In this document: positions 1 to 6,102 of the stretch, piece by piece | Layout of the letters: the number at the start of each line of letters is the position of its first letter | Position numbering within the stretch: position 1 is the first letter of the stretch | Origin: CBCXVS01 sp965178525 | GTDB taxonomy: Bacteria > Tectomicrobia > Entotheonellia > Entotheonellales > Entotheonellaceae | Assembly (NCBI GenBank): GCA_965178525.1 | Contig: CBCXVS010000346.1 | Coordinates: 1 to 7,070 of the forward strand | Length of the DNA: 7,070 bases | Reading direction: 5' to 3' | The notes under the pieces: model-generated | The model's input: the letters and a program-made list of their open reading frames with translations, nothing else | The model's database searches: none | What the model was told of the DNA's origin: nothing | Made by a program: the position numbers and the translations under genes

Positions 1-84
1 TGGACTTTTGAATTGGACTAACCTGTTGATCTACTTAACCCTCCGCCTATTCTGCCAGGGGAACTTCGGGTTAGAGAAACCATA

Positions 85-96
85 CCGTGGCCACGG
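85..96. repeat. Perfect 12-bp palindrome
   Basis: The sequence CCGTGGCCACGG equals its own reverse complement. It lies nine bases left of the 11-bp repeat array, so the two may belong to one control region. No protein is known to me to bind exactly this sequence, so the operator role is a guess. Confidence 0.5.
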
Positions 97-104
97 CGTA
101 AAAG

Positions 105-145
105 TTTGCGCAAATGCTGCGCAAATGTTACGCAAATGTTGCGCT
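105..145. repeat. Tandem 11-bp repeat array with CGCAA/TTGCG half-sites
   Basis: Three adjacent 11-bp units are seen: GCGCAAATGCT (108-118), GCGCAAATGTT (119-129) and ACGCAAATGTT (130-140), followed by a partial fourth (GCGCT, 141-145). The array opens with the perfect palindrome TTTGCGCAAA (105-114). Each unit also forms a dyad of the type CGCAA-ATG-TTGCG; the copy at 131-143 is perfect. An 11-bp period is close to one helical turn, so half-sites would lie on one face of the DNA. This is typical of cooperative regulator binding or of iterons. There is no replication gene here, so a transcription-factor site is more likely. The factor is unknown. Confidence 0.65.
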
Positions 146-191
146 CAGGCCGATGCGTTACCCAGAAGGTTGACGCCGTGTTATCGATAGC

Positions 192-232
192 GTGAACATG
201 GTGGGAGAGAGGCCGTGTGAACACGCGGGAGA
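192..232. repeat. Pair of imperfect direct repeats, 25 bp apart
   Basis: GTGAACATGGTGGGAGA (192-208) recurs as GTGAACACGCGGGAGA (217-232), each copy soon followed by GGCC. The second copy lies partly within a short dyad, CGTGT-GA-ACACG (214-225). The 25-bp offset is not a whole number of helical turns. Possible regulator sites or a decayed duplication. Confidence 0.35.
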
Positions 233-254
233 CAAAAGGCCAGACGGGGATGTC

Positions 255-280
255 GCCGGAGTTGCAAGTTGGCTTCCGGC
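255..280. repeat. Weak inverted repeat (GCCGGA / TCCGGC)
   Basis: A 6-bp stem, GCCGGA at 255-260 and TCCGGC at 275-280, encloses a 14-base loop. No T-run follows on either strand, so it is not a convincing intrinsic terminator. Confidence 0.25.
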
Positions 281-309
281 GAGCCCTATGAACCGAGGTT
301 TAACGCTGG

Positions 310-334
310 CGCTGATCTTTCAGAAGGTTCAGCG
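310..334 (-). terminator. Possible hairpin downstream of fdhA
   Basis: An inverted repeat with 6-bp outer arms (CGCTGA 310-315, TCAGCG 329-334) and a 3-bp inner CTT/AAG stem begins 8 bases after the fdhA stop codon. The placement suits a 3'-end structure of the nuoEF-fdhA transcript. There is no U-tract, so it would be an RNA 3'-end stabiliser or part of a factor-dependent stop, not a standard Rho-independent terminator. Confidence 0.3.
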
Positions 335-342
335 ACGTCACG

Positions 343-3111
343 TTACAATTTCTCCACTCGCACGGCGCAGAATTTGAACTCCGGGATCTTGCCATATGGA
401 TCGAGCGCGTCGATCGTGAGCAGGTTCGCCGCCGCTTCCTTGAAATGGAACGGCAAAAACACGCTGCCAGGCGACGGTTTGTGCGAGCGTGTCACCTTCA
501 CCGTGATCTCACCACGCCGGGAGCGCACGCGCACAAACGCATCGGGCGCAAGGCCCAGCTCCTCCATATCCTCCGGCGTCATTTCCAAGAGCGCCTCGGG
601 CGCGATCGCGTCCAACGCTTTGGCCCGCCGCGTCATGGTGCCGGTGTGCCAATGTTGCAGCACGCGTCCGGTGTTGAGCACCAATGGATAGTCATCGTCC
701 GGCAATTCCTGCGCCGGGGCGTATGCCGCCGGGGAGAATTTGCCCTTGCCACGGGGAAAATCGTCGGTAAAACGGATGGGAACACCGGGATGATCCGGCT
801 CCGGACAGGGCCAGGGGAGGCCCTCATGCTGCAGCCGGTCGTAGGTGATGCCGCCAAAGACGGGCGTGAGCGAAACAATTTCCTGCCAGATCCGTTCTTC
901 CGATGCATACCGCATCGGGTAGCCCATGCGCGTGGCGAGATCGGCGATGATGTGCCAATCCACCCGCACCTGCCCTGGGGGTTCGATGGCCTGGCGGGCC
1001 AATTGTACACGCGAATCGGTGTTAGTATACGTCCCGGTTTTTTCGGCGAAGCTGGTGCCAGGCAGGATGACGTCAGCATACGCTGCCGTCTCAGTGAGAA
1101 AAATGTCCTGCACCGCCAGGAAATCCATCGCCGCGAGGCATTTTTTCACCTTGTTGATGTTGGGATCGCTGAGGAAGGGATTTTCGCCCATCATGAACAT
1201 CGCTTTGATGTTTCCGTCCAGGACATCGGACATGATTTCCACCACCGTCAGGCCGGCTTTCGGATCGAGGTCCACGCCCCATGCGTGCTCGAATTTCTGC
1301 CGTATCTCAGGCGCTTCAACGCTCTGGTAGCCGGTGTAGACCATGGGGATGAGCCCCACGTCCGAGGCGCCCTGCACGTTGTTTTGTCCGCGTAGCGGAT
1401 GCAAGCCGGTTCCCGCCCGGCCGATGTTGCCGGTGAGCATGGCCAGGTTGATCAGGCAGCGGGCGTTATCCGTGCCGGTGGTGTGCTGCGAAATGCCCAT
1501 GCCCCAAAAAATCATGGCGCGATCCGCCTCGCCGTAGGCGCGCGCCACGTCCAGAATGTGCGGCTCGGAGATCCCGGTCAGGCGCGACACGACCTGTGGC
1601 GTGTAGGCCTGCACGGTCTCTCGCAGGCGGTCGAAATCTTCCGTGCGTTCCTCGATAAACGCGGCATCGTACAATGCGTCCCGGATGATGACGTGCATGA
1701 GACCGTTGAGAAAGGCCACATCCGTGCCGGGATTGAAGCGCACGTAATAATCCGCATGGTCGGCCATTTCCGGCCGCCGCGGATCGGCGACGATGAGCGT
1801 CGTGCCGGCCTTAGCCGCCTGCTTCATAAAGGTCGCGGCGACCGGGTGGTTGTGCGTCGTATTAGAGCCAATGATGAAGATCACGTCGGTCTCCAAGCAA
1901 TCGGAGAACGGATTCGACACCGAACCGCCGCCGATTTGTTCCATTAAGGCGGCTACGGAGGAGGCGTGACACAGCCGCGTACAATGGTCCACGTTATTGG
2001 TGCCGAAGACGGCGCGAATGAGTTTTTGAAACAGATAATTGTCTTCGTTCGAACACTTGGCCGAGCCAAAGCCGGCCAGCGCCTGGCCGCCGAATTGCTG
2101 TTTGATCGCCAGAAAACGTTGCGCCGCCAGATCGAGCGCCTCATCCCAGGTGGCTTCCCGAAACGCGTCACGCGGATCGTGGAGGTCTTGCAACCCCTCG
2201 ACCGCCTTGGGATAAAATTCCGGTTTGCGGATCAGGGGAACGAGCAGGCGTTCTTGGTGGTGCGCGTAGTCAAACCCATAACGCCCCTTCACGCACAAGC
2301 GGCCATGGTTGACCGGACTTTCGCGCCCGGCAACTTGTACGATGATATTGCAGCTGCGATCCACGCTGTAGGTAATGCTACAGCCCACGCCGCAGTAGGG
2401 ACAAAGAGAATCCACCTGTTGCAGCGGCGTGTTGTCCAGCACTGGCAACGTCAGCGGTTTGTCGGTGAGCGCGCCGGTGGGACAGGCGGCCATACACTCG
2501 CCACAGGAGACGCAGGTCGATTCGCCCATGGGCTGATCGTTGTCAAAGACGATGCGCGACAAATACCCCTTGCCGCCACGCCCGATGACGTCGTTGTTTT
2601 GCACGTCATCGCAGGCCCGGATGCAGCGGTCGCACAGAATGCAAGCATTATGATCTACCTGAATCACGTGCGACGACGCATCCTGACCGTTATCAAACGG
2701 CCGCGCTGGAAATCGGGGCGCCGTAATGCTTTCTTGCTGCGCCAGAGCCAGGAGCAGATCCGGTTTGCCGGCGTGGCCATTCGAGGCGCCACGGCCATGT
2801 TTGGGATAATCCGACAGCAGGAGTTCGACTAGCATGCGGCGCGAACGTTTGACCTTGTCGCTCTGCGTGTGCACCACCATGCCGTCTTCCACCTGGCGAA
2901 TGCAGGCGGCCTGCAAGACCCGGGCGCCTTCGACGTCGACGACACACATGCGGCACACGGCCACGGGATCCAAGTTGGGCGCGTGACAAAGCACAGGGAG
3001 ATCGATCCCGGCACGTTGGGCCGCATCGTAGAGCGTCGTTCCCGACGGCACGTCAATCGGGTGGCCATCGATCGTAACGGTGAGTGTTGGCGTGACGGCG
3101 GCTTCAACCAT
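343..3111 (-). CDS. fdhA: NAD-dependent formate dehydrogenase, molybdenum catalytic subunit (FdhA/FdsA type)
   Basis: This 922-residue protein oxidises formate to CO2 at a bis-MGD cofactor and sends electrons through Fe-S clusters to the NuoEF partner. Domains in order: a NuoG-like [2Fe-2S] domain (C42, C53, C56, C70); two ferredoxin [4Fe-4S] motifs (C157/160/163/167 and C200/203/206/210); the molybdopterin [4Fe-4S] domain (C237, C240, C244, C273, then K275); the catalytic core with the metal ligand in DHCTRLCHASSV (C381, next to H382); and the formate dehydrogenase signature HPLRGQNNVQGASDVG with R574. The C-terminal dinucleotide-binding domain contains TGRVLQHWHTGTMTRR (814-829). The metal ligand is Cys, so no selenocysteine is needed. 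The stretch where relatives carry a His-Cys3 [4Fe-4S] motif (about 99-122) has no cysteine. The ATG follows the nuoEF stop by 3 bases, and a GAGGT ribosome site overlaps that stop, so translation is probably coupled. No signal peptide is seen; the enzyme is cytoplasmic. Nitrate reductase is ruled out by the C-H pair and the R574 motif. Confidence 0.95.
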   Translation of the reverse strand: MVEAAVTPTLTVTIDGHPIDVPSGTTLYDAAQRAGIDLPVLCHAPNLDPVAVCRMCVVDVEGARVLQAACIRQVEDGMVVHTQSDKVKRSRRMLVELLLSDYPKHGRGASNGHAGKPDLLLALAQQESITAPRFPARPFDNGQDASSHVIQVDHNACILCDRCIRACDDVQNNDVIGRGGKGYLSRIVFDNDQPMGESTCVSCGECMAACPTGALTDKPLTLPVLDNTPLQQVDSLCPYCGVGCSITYSVDRSCNIIVQVAGRESPVNHGRLCVKGRYGFDYAHHQERLLVPLIRKPEFYPKAVEGLQDLHDPRDAFREATWDEALDLAAQRFLAIKQQFGGQALAGFGSAKCSNEDNYLFQKLIRAVFGTNNVDHCTRLCHASSVAALMEQIGGGSVSNPFSDCLETDVIFIIGSNTTHNHPVAATFMKQAAKAGTTLIVADPRRPEMADHADYYVRFNPGTDVAFLNGLMHVIIRDALYDAAFIEERTEDFDRLRETVQAYTPQVVSRLTGISEPHILDVARAYGEADRAMIFWGMGISQHTTGTDNARCLINLAMLTGNIGRAGTGLHPLRGQNNVQGASDVGLIPMVYTGYQSVEAPEIRQKFEHAWGVDLDPKAGLTVVEIMSDVLDGNIKAMFMMGENPFLSDPNINKVKKCLAAMDFLAVQDIFLTETAAYADVILPGTSFAEKTGTYTNTDSRVQLARQAIEPPGQVRVDWHIIADLATRMGYPMRYASEERIWQEIVSLTPVFGGITYDRLQHEGLPWPCPEPDHPGVPIRFTDDFPRGKGKFSPAAYAPAQELPDDDYPLVLNTGRVLQHWHTGTMTRRAKALDAIAPEALLEMTPEDMEELGLAPDAFVRVRSRRGEITVKVTRSHKPSPGSVFLPFHFKEAAANLLTIDALDPYGKIPEFKFCAVRVEKL

Positions 3112-3114
3112 GCG

Positions 3115-4746
3115 CTACCTCGTGATATGGCGGACGATGTCGTCCTTAAAATATTTGATGACGGATACAATTGGGTTGGGCGCCGCTTGGCCGAGCCCAC
3201 AAATGGACGTCAGCGCCATGGTATCGGACAATTCTTCGATCAGCTCCAGGTCGGCCATCGTGCCTTCTCCGGCCAGGATGCGTTCGAGGAGCATGACGAT
3301 TTTTTCCGACCCGACGCGGCAAGGCACGCATTTGCCGCAGGATTCGTTGCGGAAAAAGCGGACGACATTCAGCGCCAGATCGAGCATATCCGTGCCTTCG
3401 GCCACCGCCACCACGGCGCCGGAGCCCAGCATGGAGCCCACGTCGGCCAGGGCGCGAAAATCGAGCGGCGTATCGGCTAGGTCAGCCGGCAGGAAACCCG
3501 ACGAAGCGCCGCCAGGGGCAAAGGCTTTGAGGGCGTGGCCGTGACGCATGCCGCCAGCGTGTTCAAACAGGAGTTCGCGGGCGGTGAGACCCAACGGCAC
3601 CTCGTAGATGCCCGGGCGCTTGACATGTCCACTCACCGCCAGGAATTTGAGGCCGCTGGCGCCATTGCGGCCTTGCGCCGTCCACCAAGCGCTGCCGTTG
3701 AGGAGAATGCTCGGGATCATGGCGAAGGTTTCGACGTTATTAATCAACGTCGGTTTGCCGAAGAGCCCGTGCGTGCCGGGAAAGGGCGGTTTGTTGCGCG
3801 GCTCGGCCCGCTTGTCCTCCAGGGCTTCCAACAACGCGGTTTCTTCGCCGCAGATATAGCCGCCGGGGCTTTCGAAAATCTCGAACGCGACGCTTTGGGA
3901 AGACCCGAACATGTGCTCGCCGAGGATGCCTTCGGTCTGCCGCTGCCGCAACACACGCTGCAATATCTCACGTTCGCGGGCATACTCGTGCCGGATATAG
4001 ACCATCGCTTTTTGCGCGCCAACCACGAGGGCGGCCAGCGCCATGCCTTCGAGGACGAGGTCGGGAAGCGCTTGTAGGATAAAGCGGTCTTTTGCCGTAC
4101 CCGGCTCGCTTTCGTCGGCATTACAGATGACGTATTTCGCCTCACTGGCGGCATGGCGAACCAGTTCCCACTTCACCCCGGCCGGAAAACCCGCGCCCCC
4201 CATGCCTCGCAGGCCGCTCTGTTTCAGCTCTTCCAGGAGCGTGGCGACATCGCCATCCTGTACGAACCGGCGCAGGGCGTCGTACGTGGGCGCGCCATCA
4301 TACGGGTTACACCTGAGGGACGTGTCGGGGCGTGATAGACGTTGGTGGCGTAGCGTGCGGCCACTGGCGATCGTGTCAAGCAAAGCGGTGATGCGCTGGG
4401 CGTTGACCTTCGTATAGGGCCGATGATTGATGGCAATGGCCGGGGCGCCATCACACTGGCCCAGGCATGCAGCCGGCATGACCGCCACGTCGTCTAACGG
4501 TGACGCATCGGCTGCCGTCTGGGCGAGGTCATACAAATCGGACGCGCCGCGTAAGTGGCAAGAAAAATCACGACATACTTTGATTTCGACCGCTGGCGGC
4601 GATTGTAAGCGAAAATGGGGGTAAAAACTCGCGACGCCATAGAGCCGGTAGAGGGGCACGTTGATCCGGCGCGAGAGGGCCTGCAGCTCTGCCGCTGGCA
4701 GATAGCCATGCTGATGTTGAATGGTATGGAGTTCGTGAATGATCAT
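3115..4746 (-). CDS. Fused NuoE-NuoF diaphorase subunit of formate dehydrogenase
   Basis: This 543-residue protein (from the 4746 start) takes electrons from FdhA and reduces NAD+ at FMN. Residues ~1-125 are a NuoE/FdsG-like thioredoxin-fold [2Fe-2S] domain with C58, C63, C94 and C98. Residues ~150-543 are NuoF/FdsB-like: GLRGMGGAGFPAG (178-190) for NADH, CNADESEPGTAKDR (208-221) for FMN, YICGEETALLEALE, and the [4Fe-4S] ligands in ESCGKCVPCRVG (C470, C473, C476) plus C516. All key residues are present. NuoE and NuoF are separate subunits in many complex I and FdsGBA enzymes; here they are one chain. The start is uncertain. ATG 4746 has AGGAGG at 4759-4764, 12 bases away, and lies below the predicted promoter. 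ATG 4776 and TTG 4830 or 4854 are in frame, and the residues before 4746 (…RRDGPS) resemble the usual NuoE N-terminal region, so a longer form is possible. It is the first gene of the operon with fdhA. Confidence 0.9.
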   Translation of the reverse strand: MIIHELHTIQHQHGYLPAAELQALSRRINVPLYRLYGVASFYPHFRLQSPPAVEIKVCRDFSCHLRGASDLYDLAQTAADASPLDDVAVMPAACLGQCDGAPAIAINHRPYTKVNAQRITALLDTIASGRTLRHQRLSRPDTSLRCNPYDGAPTYDALRRFVQDGDVATLLEELKQSGLRGMGGAGFPAGVKWELVRHAASEAKYVICNADESEPGTAKDRFILQALPDLVLEGMALAALVVGAQKAMVYIRHEYAREREILQRVLRQRQTEGILGEHMFGSSQSVAFEIFESPGGYICGEETALLEALEDKRAEPRNKPPFPGTHGLFGKPTLINNVETFAMIPSILLNGSAWWTAQGRNGASGLKFLAVSGHVKRPGIYEVPLGLTARELLFEHAGGMRHGHALKAFAPGGASSGFLPADLADTPLDFRALADVGSMLGSGAVVAVAEGTDMLDLALNVVRFFRNESCGKCVPCRVGSEKIVMLLERILAGEGTMADLELIEELSDTMALTSICGLGQAAPNPIVSVIKYFKDDIVRHITR

Positions 4747-4758
4747 GGACGGGCCATC

Positions 4759-4764
4759 CCTCCT
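4759..4764 (-). promoter_or_regulatory. Shine-Dalgarno site supporting the nuoEF start at 4746
   Basis: AGGAGG on the minus strand lies 12 bases before ATG 4746. The spacing is longer than ideal, but no other in-frame start has a comparable site. Confidence 0.5.
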
Positions 4765-4801
4765 GTGCGCTGCCATGCGAAGGAATGTCTGCTGTTGCGC
4801 T

Positions 4802-4830
4802 ACCTTACCGTGCTTCCTGCGAGGCGTCAA
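4802..4830 (-). promoter_or_regulatory. Predicted sigma70-type promoter of nuoEF-fdhA
   Basis: On the minus strand TTGACG (4830-4825) and TAAGGT (4807-4802) are separated by 17 bases. The start of transcription would be near 4795, giving a leader of about 49 bases to ATG 4746. The -10 box is a moderate match. If translation truly begins at an upstream TTG, this element would lie inside the gene and would be spurious. Confidence 0.45.
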
Positions 4831-4837
4831 CTCCCGA

Positions 4838-4867
4838 TTGACAATGTGTTCCAAGACACACTACAAT
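4838..4867 (+). promoter_or_regulatory. Predicted sigma70-type promoter of mobA
   Basis: A perfect -35 box TTGACA (4838-4843) and a near-perfect -10 box TACAAT (4862-4867) are separated by 18 bases. Transcription would start near 4874, about 38 bases before the GTG start of mobA. Its -35 box is 7 bp from the -35 box of the opposite promoter, so the two promoters are back to back. Confidence 0.65.
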
Positions 4868-4871
4868 GGCC

Positions 4872-4893
4872 GGTACGTGACATGACATGTACC
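4872..4893. promoter_or_regulatory. Imperfect palindrome over the mobA transcription start, candidate operator
   Basis: A 22-bp dyad with arms GGTAC and GTACC matches at 9 of 11 positions; one of the two mismatches is G-T. A second, overlapping dyad centred at 4885 (ACATG-A-CATGT, 4880-4890, with ACG/CGT outside it) is also present. The site covers about +1 to +20 of the predicted mobA transcript, a classic repressor position, and lies about 90 bp upstream of the predicted nuoEF start of transcription. The binding protein is unknown. It could alternatively fold as a 5' leader hairpin. Confidence 0.45.
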
Positions 4894-4898
4894 GTCAT

Positions 4899-4903
4899 GG
4901 AGG
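4899..4903 (+). promoter_or_regulatory. Shine-Dalgarno site that favours the GTG start of mobA
   Basis: GGAGG lies 8 bases before GTG 4912. Neither upstream ATG (4882, 4897) has a purine-rich site at proper distance, so this motif decides the start. Confidence 0.6.
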
Positions 4904-4911
4904 CTGAACAC

Positions 4912-5517
4912 GTGCCACAAGCGCCATCATCCGCCGTCACCGGTGTCATTCTGGCTGGAGGACAGAGCCGCCGTATGGGCCGAAACAAGGCGTTGATGTC
5001 CCTCGACGGAGTGCGCCTCATCGATCGGGTTGTGGGCGTGATGCGGCAAGTATGTGCCGACCTCCTCATCGTGACCAACAGCCCGGAGGTGTATGCCGAT
5101 ATAGAGGTCCGGATGGTCGGCGATGTTTGGCCTGACAAGGGGTCGCTCGGGGGCATTTATAGCGCCTTGCACTATGCCGAAACCCCGCACTGCTTGGTTG
5201 TGGCCTGCGATATGCCCTTTTTGCAAGCGGCAGTCTTGCGCTATCTCGTCGAGCAGATCGCCACGTATGACGTCATCATGCCGGAAGTCAACGGCGAGCA
5301 ACAACCTTTGCACGCCATTTACAGCCGAGCTTGCTTAGACCCCATGGCGCGGCGCCTGGAAGCGCACCGCCTCAAGATCGTCGGATTTCTCCCTGAAGTG
5401 CGAGTCCGTATCGTCACGGCGGAGGAACTGCGGCCCTTCGATCCGGAACTCCTGGCCTTTCAAAATCTCAATACCCCAGAGGAATTTACTGCTGCCACAC
5501 GCCATCTGACGGGCTGA
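4912..5517 (+). CDS. mobA: Molybdenum cofactor guanylyltransferase MobA
   Basis: This 201-residue cytoplasmic enzyme transfers GMP from GTP to molybdopterin cofactor, giving the MGD form used by formate dehydrogenase. The nucleotide-binding loop LAGGQSRRMGRNK is at 14-26, the glycine-rich DKGSLGGIYSAL at 75-86, the metal-binding ACDMPF at 98-103, QPLHAIYS at 131-138 and the C-terminal NLNTPEE at 185-191. The length is normal for the family. I chose GTG 4912 because GGAGG (4899-4903) sits 8 bases before it and the resulting N-terminus is typical. ATG 4897 (206 residues) and ATG 4882 are in frame but have no ribosome site. The gene diverges from nuoEF-fdhA, whose product FdhA needs MGD, so the pairing is functional. 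MocA/MobA-like CTP enzymes are relatives, but the MGD-dependent neighbour favours MobA. Confidence 0.92.
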   Translation: MPQAPSSAVTGVILAGGQSRRMGRNKALMSLDGVRLIDRVVGVMRQVCADLLIVTNSPEVYADIEVRMVGDVWPDKGSLGGIYSALHYAETPHCLVVACDMPFLQAAVLRYLVEQIATYDVIMPEVNGEQQPLHAIYSRACLDPMARRLEAHRLKIVGFLPEVRVRIVTAEELRPFDPELLAFQNLNTPEEFTAATRHLTG

Positions 5518-5526
5518 TGGGATTCC

Positions 5527-6087
5527 TCATACGCGCGACATATATTTGCCTTCCGCCGTATTCACACGCACCACATCGCCGTCCGTCACAAACTGCGGCA
5601 CCTGTACCACCAGGCCGGTTTCAACGGTCGCCGGTTTCATGGATGCCGTGGCCGTGGCCCCGCGCATACTCGGTTCAGTTTCCGTGACGCGGAGATCCAC
5701 CGTGCTCGGCAGGGTGATGCCGATGGGGATCGATTCGAAAATATCGACGGTGACACGGGTATTCGGCAGAAGATACGGCAAACTGTCTTCCAGCAAGTCG
5801 GACATCAAGGTGACTTGCTCGTACGTTTCGGGATGCATGAAGACGTACTGGTCGCCATCGGCGTAAAGATAGTCCATCTCCTGGGAATCGACCATGGCGC
5901 GTTCCACCCGATCGGTCGAGCGGAAGCGATGATCGATTTTGCTCCCGGACTGCACATTGCGCAAAGTGGTTTGCATCATGCCCCGCTTGTTGCCGGGCGT
6001 AATATGCTGAGTCGTTAATACACGGCACAAATTGCCATCCAGTTGGATGAGCATGCCGACGCGTAACTGCGTTGCGGGAATCTGCAT
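5527..6087 (-). CDS. efp: Elongation factor P
   Basis: This 186-residue protein matches EF-P from end to end. EF-P binds between the P and E sites of the ribosome and relieves stalling at consecutive prolines. It has the N-terminal KOW-like domain (1-60), the central OB domain (about 65-125, with REMDYLY-like DSQEMDYLYADG at 67-78) and the C-terminal OB domain with KPATVETG (151-158). The loop reads TPGNKRGMM (30-38). Aligning without gaps to E. coli PGKGQAF puts Asn33 at the modified-lysine position, followed by K34 and R35. The canonical EpmA-type lysine site is thus absent, though the adjacent K34 could be considered. ATG 6087 has AAGGAG 9 bases upstream and gives a normal N-terminus. The upstream gene ends 13 bases before it, and its TAA overlaps the ribosome site. 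It is convergent with mobA, 9 bp apart. Confidence 0.93.
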   Translation of the reverse strand: MQIPATQLRVGMLIQLDGNLCRVLTTQHITPGNKRGMMQTTLRNVQSGSKIDHRFRSTDRVERAMVDSQEMDYLYADGDQYVFMHPETYEQVTLMSDLLEDSLPYLLPNTRVTVDIFESIPIGITLPSTVDLRVTETEPSMRGATATASMKPATVETGLVVQVPQFVTDGDVVRVNTAEGKYMSRV

Positions 6088-6096
6088 CGAACCTCT

Positions 6097-6102
6097 CTCC
6101 TT
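6097..6102 (-). promoter_or_regulatory. efp ribosome binding site overlapping the upstream stop codon
   Basis: AAGGAG overlaps the TAA stop (6103-6101) of the DUF2058 gene and lies 9 bases before the efp ATG. This arrangement favours reinitiation or translational coupling. Confidence 0.65.

Larger units (their letters stand above)
1..342. other. Intergenic region without a convincing gene
   Basis: No reading frame here looks like a protein: the open frames are short, lack recognisable motifs and have no good ribosome binding site. The stretch lies downstream of the fdhA stop codon and runs to the window edge. It holds an 11-bp phased repeat array (105-145), a perfect 12-bp palindrome (85-96), a pair of imperfect direct repeats (192-208 and 217-232), and two hairpin-capable inverted repeats (255-280 and 310-334). 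The density of dyad symmetry suggests a regulatory region, perhaps for a gene left of the window, but this is inference. Confidence 0.6.

Noticed and set aside
108..145. CRISPR-like array
   Set aside because: Units are 11 bp with no spacers, so this is a tandem repeat and not a CRISPR.
268..284. Sigma54-like GG-N10-GC spacing
   Set aside because: Only the two dinucleotides fit; the rest of the TGGCAC/TTGC consensus is missing.
8..377. Short overlapping open frames in the left gap (8-190, 18-224 minus, 192-377)
   Set aside because: No homologous motif, no ribosome binding site, and their translations span repeats and palindromes.
445..1395. Long plus-strand open frame opposite fdhA
   Set aside because: It is the antisense shadow of a clearly conserved FdhA frame, is rich in His/Arg as such shadows are, and has no motif. 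The same holds for plus-strand frames at 1399-1947, 1966-2832, 2869-3480 and 3535-4077.
1969..1971. Selenocysteine at the FdhA active site
   Set aside because: The metal-ligand codon translates as Cys (C381) in an uninterrupted frame; no in-frame UGA is present.
4615..4911. mobA extended upstream to 4615
   Set aside because: The extension runs antisense to the nuoEF start and across both promoters; MobA family proteins begin near residues encoded at 4912.
5479..5528. Inverted repeat GAGGAAT / ATTCCTC around the mobA stop
   Set aside because: The 7-bp arms are separated by 36 bases and no T-run follows, so it is unlikely to be a terminator and may be chance.
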